Shown here piece by piece: positions 7,787 to 16,479 of a DNA stretch of 64,000 nucleotides. The stretch is from Rhizohabitans arisaemae (GTDB lineage Bacteria; Actinomycetota; Actinomycetes; Streptosporangiales; Streptosporangiaceae), in NCBI RefSeq assembly GCF_025996515.1, contig NZ_BLRH01000055.1, forward strand, positions 248,001 to 312,000. The letters are read 5' to 3'. A program made the translations under genes and the position numbers. The notes beneath the pieces are model-generated. The model was given only the letters and a program-made list of their open reading frames with translations, was not told where the DNA came from and did no database searches. Each line of letters starts with the position of its first letter. The stretch's first letter is position 1.

Positions 7787-9025
7787 ATGAGCACTGACCG
7801 GGTACGTGTGGTCGTCACCGGGCTCGGCGCGACGACGCCCCTCGGTGGAGACGTGGCCTCAACCTGGTCGGGGCTTGTGGCCGGGCGTTCGGGAGTCCGT
7901 CCGCTGAACCAGGAGTGGATCGACGTCCTGCCGGTCGGCTTCGCGGCCCCCGCCGCCGTGGATCCGACCGAGGTCCTGCCCCGGCCGGAGGCGCGACGGC
8001 TGGATCGAGCCGAACAGTTCGCGCTGGTCGCGGCGCGCGAGGCATGGCGGGACGCCGGTTCACCCGAGGTCGACGCCGACCGTCTCGGCGTGGTCGTCGG
8101 CAGCGGCATCGGCGGCATCACCACCGTGCTCTCCGCCTACGACACCTTCAAGGAGAAGGGGTGGCAGCGGCTCTCGCCGTTCACCATCCCCATGCTGATG
8201 CCGAACGGCGCCGCCGGCTGGGTCGGGCTGGAGGTCGGCGCCAAGGCCGGGGTGCACTCGACCGTGAGCGCCTGCGCGACCGGGGCCGAGTCCATCGGCT
8301 ACGCCCTGGAGATGATCCGCTCAGGCCGCGCCGACATCGTCGTGGCCGGCGGCACCGAGGCGGCCATCCACCCGCTGAACCTGGCCTCCTTCGCCGCGAT
8401 GCGGGCGCTGTCGACCCGCAACGACGAGCCGGAGCGCGCGTCCCGCCCCTTCGACAAGAACCGGGACGGATTCGTGCTCGGCGAGGGCTCCGGCATCATC
8501 GTCCTGGAGTCCCTTGAGCATGCGCGGGCCCGCGGCGCACGGATCTACGCCGAGGCTCTCGGCGTCGGCTACTCCGCCGACGCGCACCACATCGCCCAGC
8601 CGGAACCGGAGGGCAGGGGGATCGTGCTCGCGATGGAGCGGGCGCTGGCCAACGCCGAGATCGCTCCTTCCGAGGTGCTCCACATCAACGCGCACGCCAC
8701 CTCGACCCCGGCCGGGGACGTCATGGAGGCGGTGGCGATCAAGAGCGCCATCGGCGACCACCCCGTGGTGACCGCCACCAAGTCGATGACCGGCCACCTA
8801 CTGGGCGGCGCGGGCGGCGTCGAGTCGGTCGCCACGATCCTCTCCCTCGTCAACCGCCTGGTCCCGCCCACGACGAACCTCGACGATCCCGACGACGGTG
8901 TCGAGATCGACGTCGTGCGCGGCGAGGCGCGCGCCCTGCCCGAGGGCGAGATCGCCGCGATCAACAACTCCTTCGGATTCGGCGGGCACAACGTCGCGGT
9001 GGTGTTCAAGACCTTCCACTCCTAG
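7787..9025 (+). CDS. fabF: Beta-ketoacyl-ACP synthase II
   Basis: 412 residues, the elongating condensing enzyme. The catalytic residues are seen as Cys in STVSACATGAES, His in INAHATSTPAGD and His in KSMTGHLLGGAGG. The family C-terminus NNSFGFGGHNVAVVF is intact. The ATG at 7787 has GAGGAG about 10 nt upstream. It extends acyl-ACP with malonyl-ACP, working with FabD and AcpP from the same operon. accD starts 11 nt after its stop. There is only one KAS II here, unlike the mycobacterial kasA-kasB pair. Confidence 0.96.
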   Translation: MSTDRVRVVVTGLGATTPLGGDVASTWSGLVAGRSGVRPLNQEWIDVLPVGFAAPAAVDPTEVLPRPEARRLDRAEQFALVAAREAWRDAGSPEVDADRLGVVVGSGIGGITTVLSAYDTFKEKGWQRLSPFTIPMLMPNGAAGWVGLEVGAKAGVHSTVSACATGAESIGYALEMIRSGRADIVVAGGTEAAIHPLNLASFAAMRALSTRNDEPERASRPFDKNRDGFVLGEGSGIIVLESLEHARARGARIYAEALGVGYSADAHHIAQPEPEGRGIVLAMERALANAEIAPSEVLHINAHATSTPAGDVMEAVAIKSAIGDHPVVTATKSMTGHLLGGAGGVESVATILSLVNRLVPPTTNLDDPDDGVEIDVVRGEARALPEGEIAAINNSFGFGGHNVAVVFKTFHS

Positions 9026-9036
9026 AGGAGTCCGCA

Positions 9037-10464
9037 GTGACCGTGCTCGACAACCGTGCGGCGGCGACCGAGGCGGGTACCGGGGAGACGCGCGACCCGC
9101 GCGACCCCCGCACCCGGCTTGAGATCCTCTTCGACGAGGGAACGCTGCGGCTTCTCGCCCCGGCCGACCTGAGTGGCGTGCTCACCGGCGTCGGCCGCGT
9201 CGAGGGAACCCCCGTCGTGGCCTTCGCCAGCGACCCCCGGATACAGGGCGGGGCGATGGGAGCCGACGGGTGCGAGCACATCGTCCACGCCTACGACACC
9301 GCGGTCCGGGAGCGGGTGCCGATCGTCGGGCTCTGGCACTCGGGCGGCGCCCGGCTCGCCGAGGGCGTGGAGAGCCTGCACAGCGTGGGCCGGGTCTTCG
9401 CCGCCATGACCCGGGCCTCCGGGGTGGTACCGCAGATCTCGGTGGTGTTCGGCCCGGCGGCCGGCGGCGCCGCGTACGGTCCCGCGCTCACCGACCTCGT
9501 GATCCTCTCCGAGCAGGGCAGGATCTTCGTCACCGGCCCCGACGTGGTCCGCTCGGTCACCGGTGAGGAGGTCACCATGGCCCGGCTGGGCGGCCCGGAG
9601 CCACACAGCCGCCGCAGCGGTGTCGTCCACGTGGTGACCCCGGGCGACGACGAGGCGTTCGCCGTCGCCCGGCGCCTGTCGGTGCTCCTCGGCCACCAGG
9701 GCCGGGTCCGGCCGGGCGACGTCGCCGAGGTGGACTTCTCCCCGCTGCTCCCCGAGAACCCCCGCCGCGCCTACGACGTGCATCCGCTCGTCGACGGCGT
9801 GCTGGACGAGCCGGGGGTCGAACTGCACCCCAAGTGGGCGCCGAACATCGTGACCGTCCTCGGCCGGATCGGCGGCCGGACCGTCGGGGTCCTCGCCAAC
9901 AACCCGATGCGGCTCGGCGGCTGCCTGGACGCCACCTCGGCGGAGAAAGCGGCTCGCTTCGTCCGGATGTGTGATGCCTTCGGAGTCCCCCTGGTGGTCG
10001 TGGTGGACGTGCCCGGCTACCTGCCGGGTGTCGGACAGGAGTGGGACGGCGTGGTACGGCGGGGCGCCAAGCTGCTCCACGCCTTCGCCGAGGCCACCGT
10101 GCCGAGGATCACGCTGGTGACCAGGAAGGCCTACGGCGGTGCCTACGTCGCGATGAACTCGCGCTCGCTCGGCGCCACCCGGGTCTTCGCCTGGCCCACG
10201 GCCGAAGTCGCCGTGATGGGCGCGGTCGCCGCGGTGCGCGTCCTGCACCGCAGGACCCTGGCCGCCGCGCCGGAGGAGGAGCGCGCCGCCCTGGAGGCCT
10301 CGCTCGCCGCGGAGCACGAGAAGGTGGCGGGCGGGCTCGACCGGGCGATCGAGCTCGGCGTGGTCGACGAGATCGTCATGCCGGAGAAGACGCGCGGGGC
10401 GATCGCCCGGGTCCTCGCCCAGACGACGCCCGCGCGGGGCGCCCACGGCAACATCCCGCTGTAG
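9037..10464 (+). CDS. accD: Acyl-CoA carboxylase carboxyltransferase (beta) subunit
   Basis: 475 residues with both crotonase-like halves of biotin-dependent carboxyltransferases. The N-half has GVLTGVGRVEGTPVVAFASD, LWHSGGARLAEGV and FGPAAGGAAYGPA. The C-half has GVLANNP, VVVDVPGYLPGVGQE and RKAYGGAYVAMNS. It transfers CO2 from carboxybiotin to acetyl- or propionyl-CoA to make the elongation substrate. Its place at the end of the fab operon parallels mycobacterial accD6, so acetyl-CoA is the likely substrate (inference). The biotin carboxylase/BCCP subunit is not in this window. It starts with GTG 11 nt after fabF with AGAGGAG upstream. Confidence 0.93.
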   Translation: MTVLDNRAAATEAGTGETRDPRDPRTRLEILFDEGTLRLLAPADLSGVLTGVGRVEGTPVVAFASDPRIQGGAMGADGCEHIVHAYDTAVRERVPIVGLWHSGGARLAEGVESLHSVGRVFAAMTRASGVVPQISVVFGPAAGGAAYGPALTDLVILSEQGRIFVTGPDVVRSVTGEEVTMARLGGPEPHSRRSGVVHVVTPGDDEAFAVARRLSVLLGHQGRVRPGDVAEVDFSPLLPENPRRAYDVHPLVDGVLDEPGVELHPKWAPNIVTVLGRIGGRTVGVLANNPMRLGGCLDATSAEKAARFVRMCDAFGVPLVVVVDVPGYLPGVGQEWDGVVRRGAKLLHAFAEATVPRITLVTRKAYGGAYVAMNSRSLGATRVFAWPTAEVAVMGAVAAVRVLHRRTLAAAPEEERAALEASLAAEHEKVAGGLDRAIELGVVDEIVMPEKTRGAIARVLAQTTPARGAHGNIPL

Positions 10465-11113
10465 CGGCTTTCGGGGAGACCGGCCCCGTCGAACCGGTTT
10501 CGGATGACCGGTGCGCCTCCATGGCGTACCGGTCGTTTCGCGGATAGGCGTCAGACGATCCTGCTGTACGGCGGATCGCACGTCCTCACCCACGTGGTGG
10601 CGGTGGGCGTTCCGTCGCCGCTCAGCCTGGAGCGGGCCGCGTGGCCGCCGTACCGGATCCGTGTCCGTGCCGCCGCCGATGACCGGGGGTGTCCGTGTGC
10701 CGTCGGCGATCCGTCGTGGAGTGGTCGCCCGGTGACTCTTTATCGTCCGATAGAACTATTCAGGACTACATATTTCCGCATTCAACTATGCCTTTGACTC
10801 CAGGAAATCAAAGGATCGTCATGTGGTCCATTGTAAAAACCCCACCCGAGGCGACGTGATTGAAATCACTGAGATTTCAATCACCGGAAGCCCTCGCACA
10901 CCTTCGAAGGGGGACGGCCGACCCGAAGGACTACGCCCTGCTTATCCCCGGTGACCGACCCAAGCCCCCTCCGATGAATTCAATCCAGATTCATACTGTT
11001 TGGGCGTTTTGTCGGATTCTTTGAATTATCTCGAATTGACACTCACCCTTGCAGCTCCCTGGAGAACTCCCCTTTAATCTGCAAAAGGTAAATATCTCTC
11101 GGGAGTCAACCGC
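10465..11113. other. 649-bp intergenic region with several inverted repeats
   Basis: No convincing gene. The second half is distinctly AT-rich. Seen here: a CCTTTGA/TCAAAGG hairpin (10791-10814), the long repeat at 10856-10884, a CCTTCGAAGG palindrome near 10901, an ATGAAT/ATTCAT hairpin near 10973-10993, and a TTGACA at 11036. It separates the fab operon from the SAH-hydrolase-like operon and may hold the terminator of one and a structured leader of the other. I could not match it to a known riboswitch class. Confidence 0.6.
10856..10884. repeat. 12-bp-arm perfect inverted repeat
   Basis: GTGATTGAAATC at 10856-10867 and GATTTCAATCAC at 10873-10884 are exact reverse complements with a 5-nt spacer (ACTGA). 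It is AT-rich in a GC-rich genome, 230 nt before the first SAH-hydrolase-like gene and 390 nt after accD. There is no U-run after it, so an operator or a leader hairpin is as likely as a terminator. Confidence 0.55.
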
Positions 11114-12220
11114 ATGCCGCCTGCCTCGCAAGCCGGGCGGATCGCCGATTCATCCCCAGCCTCACCAGGTGAGCAGGCGATCAGCCTGGTCTCACCGGAC
11201 GCACCGATTCTGGAAAGCACCGTTCGCGATTTACTGACGGACGGCAGCCTCTCCGGACATCGGATCTCTATGCGGCTGCCGCTGGACGCCTCCGCCGGGC
11301 TGCTCGCGGCCCTGCTCACCGAGTCCGGCGCCGAGCTCACCGTCGGCGCCGTCCCCGCCACGACGTCCGCCGGCCCGGCGGACGGGATCGCGGCCGCGCT
11401 GAGCGCCCGAGGGGTCACGGTCTGCCGCACCCGGTCCGGCCTCACCGGCAGCCGACCCGACCTCGTCATCGACGAACGCGCCGAGCTCACCCGGGCGATG
11501 GCGGCGGAGCGCCCCGAGGACTTCGCGCGGATCCGCGGTGTGGTGGAGTGCACCGGACCCGGGACCGCCCTGCTACGGGAGCTCGACCCGCCCTTCCCGG
11601 TCCTCTCCGCCGATCCGCCCTCCGCCACCCACCCGGGGATCGCCCAAGCCGTGATCCAGACCCTGCTGCGCCGGACCAACATGGTCCTCCCCGGCAAACT
11701 GGTCGCCCTCCTCGGGTACGGCGGCGCGGGCCGATCCCTCGCCGCGGCGATCCGGGCGACGGGCGGACGGGTCGTCGTCCTGGAGGCGGACCCGCTGCTC
11801 GCGTTGGAGGCCTCGCTGGAAGGCCATCGGGTGGACGACGCCGCCGAGGGGCTGAGCCGGGCCGACGTCGTCATCACGGTGGGCCGACGGCTGTCCGTAC
11901 GGCATCTGCCGCTGCTCAAGCCGGGAGCGGTCCTGGCCCGGGCCGGGGACGGGGAGATCGAGCTCGACCTCCCGGAGGGGGAGGGAATCATGAATTTTCG
12001 GATATCTCCTGATCGGGAGGTGTTTGTCATCGACGGCGGCGCTCCTCCCCCATATCCGGCCGAGAACGCCGACCTCACCCTGTCCACGATCGCCCTGGCG
12101 TGCCGGCATCTGGCGACGGCCGGACCCGAGCCGGGCGTCCGCGAGCTCCCCCGCGAGATCCACGAGACGGTCGCCAGGGCCGGGCTCACCCTCCGCGGCC
12201 TGCGCCTGGACAGCCTATGA
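11114..12220 (+). CDS. Divergent adenosylhomocysteinase-like protein 1
   Basis: 368 residues. The clearest part is a Rossmann domain: LPGKLVALLGYGGAGRS, then VVVLEADPLLALEASLEGHRV, where the Glu would bind the NAD ribose. This matches the NAD-binding domain of S-adenosylhomocysteine hydrolases. The flanking substrate domain is degenerate: the NDxxxK and FDN motifs are replaced by SADPPSATHPG, and the catalytic histidines are not found. It overlaps the second SAHH-like gene by 4 nt (ATGA), so the two are translationally coupled and may form a heteromer (inference). GGGAG lies about 8 nt before the ATG. A truly catalytic role is doubtful on its own; the substrate is unknown. Confidence 0.7.
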   Translation: MPPASQAGRIADSSPASPGEQAISLVSPDAPILESTVRDLLTDGSLSGHRISMRLPLDASAGLLAALLTESGAELTVGAVPATTSAGPADGIAAALSARGVTVCRTRSGLTGSRPDLVIDERAELTRAMAAERPEDFARIRGVVECTGPGTALLRELDPPFPVLSADPPSATHPGIAQAVIQTLLRRTNMVLPGKLVALLGYGGAGRSLAAAIRATGGRVVVLEADPLLALEASLEGHRVDDAAEGLSRADVVITVGRRLSVRHLPLLKPGAVLARAGDGEIELDLPEGEGIMNFRISPDREVFVIDGGAPPPYPAENADLTLSTIALACRHLATAGPEPGVRELPREIHETVARAGLTLRGLRLDSL

Positions 12221-13458
12221 AGTCGGAGATCCGCGATCCGTCCTGCTGGCAGCTCGGCGCCGACCGGATCGCCTGGGCCGCCCGGTGGATGCCGGCGCTG
12301 CAGGCGGTCGGCGACCGGCTCACCGACACCGGCCTCCTGCGGGACCGGACCGTCGGGCTGGTGCTGACCCTGGAGCCCAAGACCGCCAACCTCGCCCTCG
12401 TGCTCCAGGAGGCCGGGGCCCGGGTGATCGTGGTGTGCCCGGCCGCCGCGGTCACCGATGAGGTGGCGGCCGCCCTGGACCGGCGGGGCGTCACGGTGCT
12501 GGCCCGGTCCGACGCCTCCGCGTACGACGACCGCCGCTTCGCCCTGCGAATGCTCGACGCGGGGCTCGACGTCCTCGTGGACGACGGCTCCGAGGTCATC
12601 CGCCTGGCGCACGCCGAACGGCCGGGGTCGCTGCGGAACATGGCCGGGGCCGCCGAGGAGACCACGAGCGGCCTGCGCCCGCTCCGCGTGATGGAATCGC
12701 GGGGCGAACTCGCCATCCCGTGCCTGGCGGTCAACGACGCCCGGTCGAAGTACCTGTTCGACAACGTCTACGGGACGGGGCAGTCCTGCGTGATGGCGGC
12801 GCTGGACCTGTCCGGCCTGCGGATCGCCGGGAAGGTGTGCGTGGTCGCCGGATACGGCTGGGTGGGCACCGGGATAGCCCGCTGCGCCCACGCCCTCGGC
12901 GCCCGGGTGATCGTGAGCGAGGTCAACCCGTTTCAGGCCCTTCGTGCCCATCACGATGGCTTTGAGGTCCGTCCGCTGATTTCCGCCTGTGAAGATGCGG
13001 ATCTAGTCTTTTCCGCCACGGGAATCGCGCATACGGTGGCTCTGGAGCACTTGATCGCGATGAAGGATTGCGCGTTCGTCGCGGTCGGCGGGGGTGTCCC
13101 CCAGGAGATCGCTCTGGCCGATCTCACGGACTCGAGCACGGAGGTCGTGAGCGTGCGTAAGAACGTCACACGCTACACCTTGCACACCGGCCGCGTCGTC
13201 CACATCCTCGCCGACGGCGAATGCGTCAACTGCGCCGCGGCCGAGGGAAACCCCATCGAGATCATGGACCTCTCGCTCGCAGTGCAGGCGCTCGCCGTCG
13301 AGCACCTGCTGCGGCACGGCGCCGAGATGCGCCCCGGCGTCCACCCGCTGCCCGAGGCGCTGGACGAACACGTCGCCCGCGTCAAACTCGACGCCCTCGG
13401 CATCCGAATCGATCGAACGACCGACCGTCAGCGCGAATTCCTGGGCAGGGGCTTGTGA
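12217..13458 (+). CDS. Adenosylhomocysteinase-like protein 2, catalytic histidines missing
   Basis: 413 residues with the full SAH hydrolase layout. Retained: Asp in VDDGSEV (~122), AEETTSG (~146-151), NDARSKYLFDN (173-183, with the Lys and Asp of the active site), the GYGWVGTG NAD loop (212-219) and SEVNP. Lost: the His of the CLHMT motif (here LTLEPKT) and the His of NIGHFD (here VGGGVPQ). The 3'-hydroxyl oxidation machinery looks intact, but the acid/base steps should differ from SAH hydrolase. It is coupled to protein 1 upstream and overlaps the ECF ATPase gene downstream. It probably acts on an adenosine-like nucleoside brought in by that transporter (inference). Confidence 0.8.
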   Translation: MKSEIRDPSCWQLGADRIAWAARWMPALQAVGDRLTDTGLLRDRTVGLVLTLEPKTANLALVLQEAGARVIVVCPAAAVTDEVAAALDRRGVTVLARSDASAYDDRRFALRMLDAGLDVLVDDGSEVIRLAHAERPGSLRNMAGAAEETTSGLRPLRVMESRGELAIPCLAVNDARSKYLFDNVYGTGQSCVMAALDLSGLRIAGKVCVVAGYGWVGTGIARCAHALGARVIVSEVNPFQALRAHHDGFEVRPLISACEDADLVFSATGIAHTVALEHLIAMKDCAFVAVGGGVPQEIALADLTDSSTEVVSVRKNVTRYTLHTGRVVHILADGECVNCAAAEGNPIEIMDLSLAVQALAVEHLLRHGAEMRPGVHPLPEALDEHVARVKLDALGIRIDRTTDRQREFLGRGL

Positions 13459-15095
13459 TCGTCGAGGTTCACAACGTAACGGTTCGCTATCAAGGCAGGG
13501 AGAAACCGGCCCTCACCTCCGTCGACCTGACCGTGGAGAGCGGCGAGCTCACCCTGGTGAGCGGCCCGTCCGGCTGCGGGAAGAGCACACTCCTGCGCCT
13601 GCTCAACGGGCTCGTCCCGCACTCCTACCGCACCACCGTCGACGGCGAGGTCCTCGTCGGCGGGAAATCCACGGCGAAACAGACCATCCGGCAGATCTCC
13701 ACGGTGGTGGGGACCATGCTCCAGGATCCGCAGAAGCAGATCGTGGGCACCACCGTGGAAGCCGACATCGCCTTCGGGCTGGAGAACTCGGGCGTCGACC
13801 GCGGCTCGATCCGGCGCCGGATCGACGAGGTGGCCGACCAGGTCGGGATCGGGCATCTGCTCGGCCGCGCCTCCGCCGAGCTCAGCGGAGGAGAGCTCCA
13901 GATGGTGGCCTTCGCGGGGGTACTCGCCATGCGCCCCAAGATGATCGTCGTGGACGAGCCGCTCGCCAACCTGGACCCCCGGGCCGGATCCCGCCTCCTG
14001 CGCGCGATCCGTGCCTTCGTGGACGACGGCGGAGCCGCCGTCGTCGTGGAGCACCGGGTCGAGGAACTGCTGGAGATCCGGCCGGACACCGTCCTGTACC
14101 TGGAGGAGGGCCGGACCCAGTACTCGGGGCCGATGGAGGGATTCCTCCGCGCGGCCCCGGTCGGCCACGTCAAACTCCCCTTCGAGGTGCTCGTCTCCCG
14201 GGCCGCGGAGCTGCCCGAGCCCGTCCAGCCTCCGCCCGCGACACCGCGTCCGGGGGACGAACCCCGGCTCTCCTTCCACGACGTGGACCTGGGGTACGGA
14301 TCCCGGGTCGTCCTCCGCGACGTCGGACTCGGTCTCGCCGGGCACGAGCGGGTTGCGGTCCTCGGCGCCAACGGCGCGGGCAAGTCCACCCTCCTGCGTG
14401 CCGCCGTACGGCTCGTCGAGCCGACCCGGGGCGAGGTCCGGGTGGACGGCGACCCGGTGCGGGAGCGTTCCATCCTCAGCCTCGCCACGACCTTCGGCTA
14501 CGTCTTCCAAAGCCCCGGCCAGGCGTTGTTCTCCCCCACCGTGGCGGAGGAACTCGCCTTCGGGCCACGCAATCTCGGCTGGGACAAGAAGAAGATCACC
14601 GAGGTCTCCCGGACCGCGCTGGAGACGATGCTCCTCGCCGAGGAGCCGGGGATCCTCAAGCGTCCGCCGCGAACGCTCTCCTTCGGCCAGCAGCGCCGGC
14701 TGACCGTCGCCCTCGCCCTCGCCATGTGCCCGCGCACCCTCATCCTGGACGAGCCGACCGCCGGTCAGGACCTGCGCACCACGACCGAGTTCATGGCCCG
14801 GGTGAACGCGATCGACAGCGTGGAGAGCGTCTACTTCATCACCCACGACGTCGACCTCGCGCTCACCGGCGCCGACCGGATCATCGTCGTCGACCGGGGG
14901 CGGATCGTCGCCGACGCCACCCCCGTCGAGATCGCCAAGGACGAAGGGCTCTGGACGCGGTCCGCGCTCCGGGAGACCAGCCTCGTCCGGGCCGCACGAG
15001 CACACCCGCCGGGACAGCGTAGTCTCGCGCATCCGTTCGCCCTCGCACGAACCCACCACCTCGCCACCTCACCCGAAGGGAACACGCTCCGATGA
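13455..15095 (+). CDS. ECF transporter ATPase, two fused nucleotide-binding domains
   Basis: Starts at the GTG overlapping the previous stop (GTGA), giving MIVEVHNVTVRYQGRE and 546 residues. NBD1 has GPSGCGKST (37-45), LSGGELQ and VVDEPLANLD. NBD2 has GANGAGKST, the altered signature LSFGQQRR and LILDEPTAGQD. Fused A1-A2 subunits are common in actinobacterial ECF importers and energise vitamin or nucleoside-type uptake with the S and T subunits encoded next. The C-terminal tail past NBD2 is long and low in motifs. The S gene overlaps its stop by 4 nt. Confidence 0.92.
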   Translation: MIVEVHNVTVRYQGREKPALTSVDLTVESGELTLVSGPSGCGKSTLLRLLNGLVPHSYRTTVDGEVLVGGKSTAKQTIRQISTVVGTMLQDPQKQIVGTTVEADIAFGLENSGVDRGSIRRRIDEVADQVGIGHLLGRASAELSGGELQMVAFAGVLAMRPKMIVVDEPLANLDPRAGSRLLRAIRAFVDDGGAAVVVEHRVEELLEIRPDTVLYLEEGRTQYSGPMEGFLRAAPVGHVKLPFEVLVSRAAELPEPVQPPPATPRPGDEPRLSFHDVDLGYGSRVVLRDVGLGLAGHERVAVLGANGAGKSTLLRAAVRLVEPTRGEVRVDGDPVRERSILSLATTFGYVFQSPGQALFSPTVAEELAFGPRNLGWDKKKITEVSRTALETMLLAEEPGILKRPPRTLSFGQQRRLTVALALAMCPRTLILDEPTAGQDLRTTTEFMARVNAIDSVESVYFITHDVDLALTGADRIIVVDRGRIVADATPVEIAKDEGLWTRSALRETSLVRAARAHPPGQRSLAHPFALARTHHLATSPEGNTLR

Positions 15096-15643
15096 GCGCC
15101 ACCGACACCCCCCGTGTGCTCTCCTCCCGCATAGTCGTCTTCAGCGCCGTGGGCGCCGCACTCTACGCCGTCCTCGGACTGGTCAGCTTCGCCATCCCCG
15201 GCACCCAGCTGGTGGCGGTCCGTCCGGCCTTCGCGCTCGTCCCGTTCATCGGGAAGCGCTTCGGCCCGATCGCCGGCTTCTTCACCGGCTTCGTCGGGAA
15301 CTGCATGATCGACCAGCTGCAGGGCTTCGGCTTCCTCGCCTTCTGGAACTGGAGCGTCGCCGTCGGCCTCGTGGGGGCGTTCTCCGCCGTCCTCGGCGCC
15401 AAGGCGTTGCGGCACTCCAACGAGGTGGCCCGCATCGCGCTGACCGCGGTCGGTGCGCTCGTCGCCACCGCGGCCGGCCTGCTCTTCGTCATCACCGACA
15501 TGTTCATCCAGGGCATCTCATTCGAGACCTTCCTGGTGGGGAACTACTTCCCCGCGCTCATCAGCAACGGGCTCGCCGTGGTGATCCTGGTCCCGGTGCT
15601 CGACGCCGTCTGGGAGCCGCTGAGCCGCCAGGCCGGACGGTAG
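15092..15643 (+). CDS. ECF transporter substrate-binding (S) component
   Basis: 183 residues, strongly hydrophobic, with about six membrane segments (AVGAALYAVLGLVSFAI, IAGFFTGFVGNCMID, WSVAVGLVGAFSAVLGA, TAVGALVATAAGLLFVI, ALISNGLAVVILVPV and one more). The RPAFALVPFIGKRFGPIAG segment resembles the L1/helix 3 region of S components. It fixes substrate choice for the importer made with the fused ATPase and the T protein. I cannot assign it to a named vitamin family; the SAHH-like and deaminase neighbours suggest a purine nucleoside or related compound (inference). ATGA overlap with the ATPase gene. Confidence 0.85.
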   Translation: MSATDTPRVLSSRIVVFSAVGAALYAVLGLVSFAIPGTQLVAVRPAFALVPFIGKRFGPIAGFFTGFVGNCMIDQLQGFGFLAFWNWSVAVGLVGAFSAVLGAKALRHSNEVARIALTAVGALVATAAGLLFVITDMFIQGISFETFLVGNYFPALISNGLAVVILVPVLDAVWEPLSRQAGR

Positions 15644-15646
15644 CCG

Positions 15647-16465
15647 ATGGACGTCACGCCGCGTTATCTGGGAGGAGACTCGTTCCTGGGGCGTCGCGAC
15701 CCGCGCGTGCTCCTCCTGGTTCCACTGCTCTACCTCGTCGCGGTGGCCGGAGTGGGGGATCTGCGCGGCGTGGCGTTCTGCGCGTTGTTCGCGTTCGTCT
15801 ACTATCGCGCCGCGGGGATCCCGTGGCGCGAAGTACGGAAGAACTGGATCTTCGTCCTCGGCTTCACCGCCATCCTGGTCGTGGTCAACAGCATCCTCAC
15901 CGACGCCCTGACCGTGACGGCCCGGTCGCCTGAGCTGTTCACGGTGCCGCTCACCGGAAGCGTGGTGAGCATGGCGACCCTGTCCTACTCACTGACGATC
16001 TTCATCAGATACGTCACGCTGGCCATGGTGGGATTCCCGGTCGCCTTCGCGGTCGCCCCGAACGACATGGGCGTCGCCTTCGCCCGGCTGGGGGTCCCGC
16101 AACGGCTGGCCTACGCCGTCGACCTCACCTTCCGCTTCATCCCCTCGGTCGCGGCGAGCGTGCGGGAGACGATCGACGCCCAGCGGATCCGCGGCTTCGA
16201 GCACAAGCGCAAAGGCAATCCCCTGGTACGGCTGAAGAGCCTCAAGCCGGTGGTGATCCCGGTGACGGTGAACGCCCTGGTGGAAGCGGAGGACACCGCG
16301 AACGCCATGGACCTGCGCGGGTTCGGCGGCGGACGCCGGACCTGGCTGCGCGAGTTGTCCTTCGGTCCCGCCGACTATCTGGTGGTGGCCGGTTTCCTGC
16401 TGCTCGCGGCCGGGATGACGGCGGCCGAGGTGCTCGGCTTCTCCGAGGAGGTCTGGATCCCCTGA
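15647..16465 (+). CDS. ECF transporter transmembrane (T) component
   Basis: 272 residues, starting 3 nt after the S gene. It has membrane segments at both ends (LLLVPLLYLVAVAGV, WIFVLGFTAILVVV, ADYLVVAGFLLLAAG) and the two coupling-helix signatures typical of EcfT, AQRIRGF and AMDLRGFGGG, which dock into the ATPases. LAYAVDLTFRFIPSVA is the conserved stretch before the first coupling helix. It completes a dedicated (group I) ECF importer with the two preceding genes. Confidence 0.92.
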   Translation: MDVTPRYLGGDSFLGRRDPRVLLLVPLLYLVAVAGVGDLRGVAFCALFAFVYYRAAGIPWREVRKNWIFVLGFTAILVVVNSILTDALTVTARSPELFTVPLTGSVVSMATLSYSLTIFIRYVTLAMVGFPVAFAVAPNDMGVAFARLGVPQRLAYAVDLTFRFIPSVAASVRETIDAQRIRGFEHKRKGNPLVRLKSLKPVVIPVTVNALVEAEDTANAMDLRGFGGGRRTWLRELSFGPADYLVVAGFLLLAAGMTAAEVLGFSEEVWIP

Positions 16466-16479
16466 TCCCCCGTTCTCAG

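Noticed and set aside
10504-10797. A 97-codon plus-strand frame after accD
   Set aside because: No ribosome site, mixed composition with AT-rich end, and no recognisable motif; treated as intergenic.
10465-11113. Cobalamin or SAM/SAH riboswitch before the SAHH-like operon
   Set aside because: I looked for the B12 box and the SAM/SAH core motifs and did not find a convincing match; left as an unknown structured leader.
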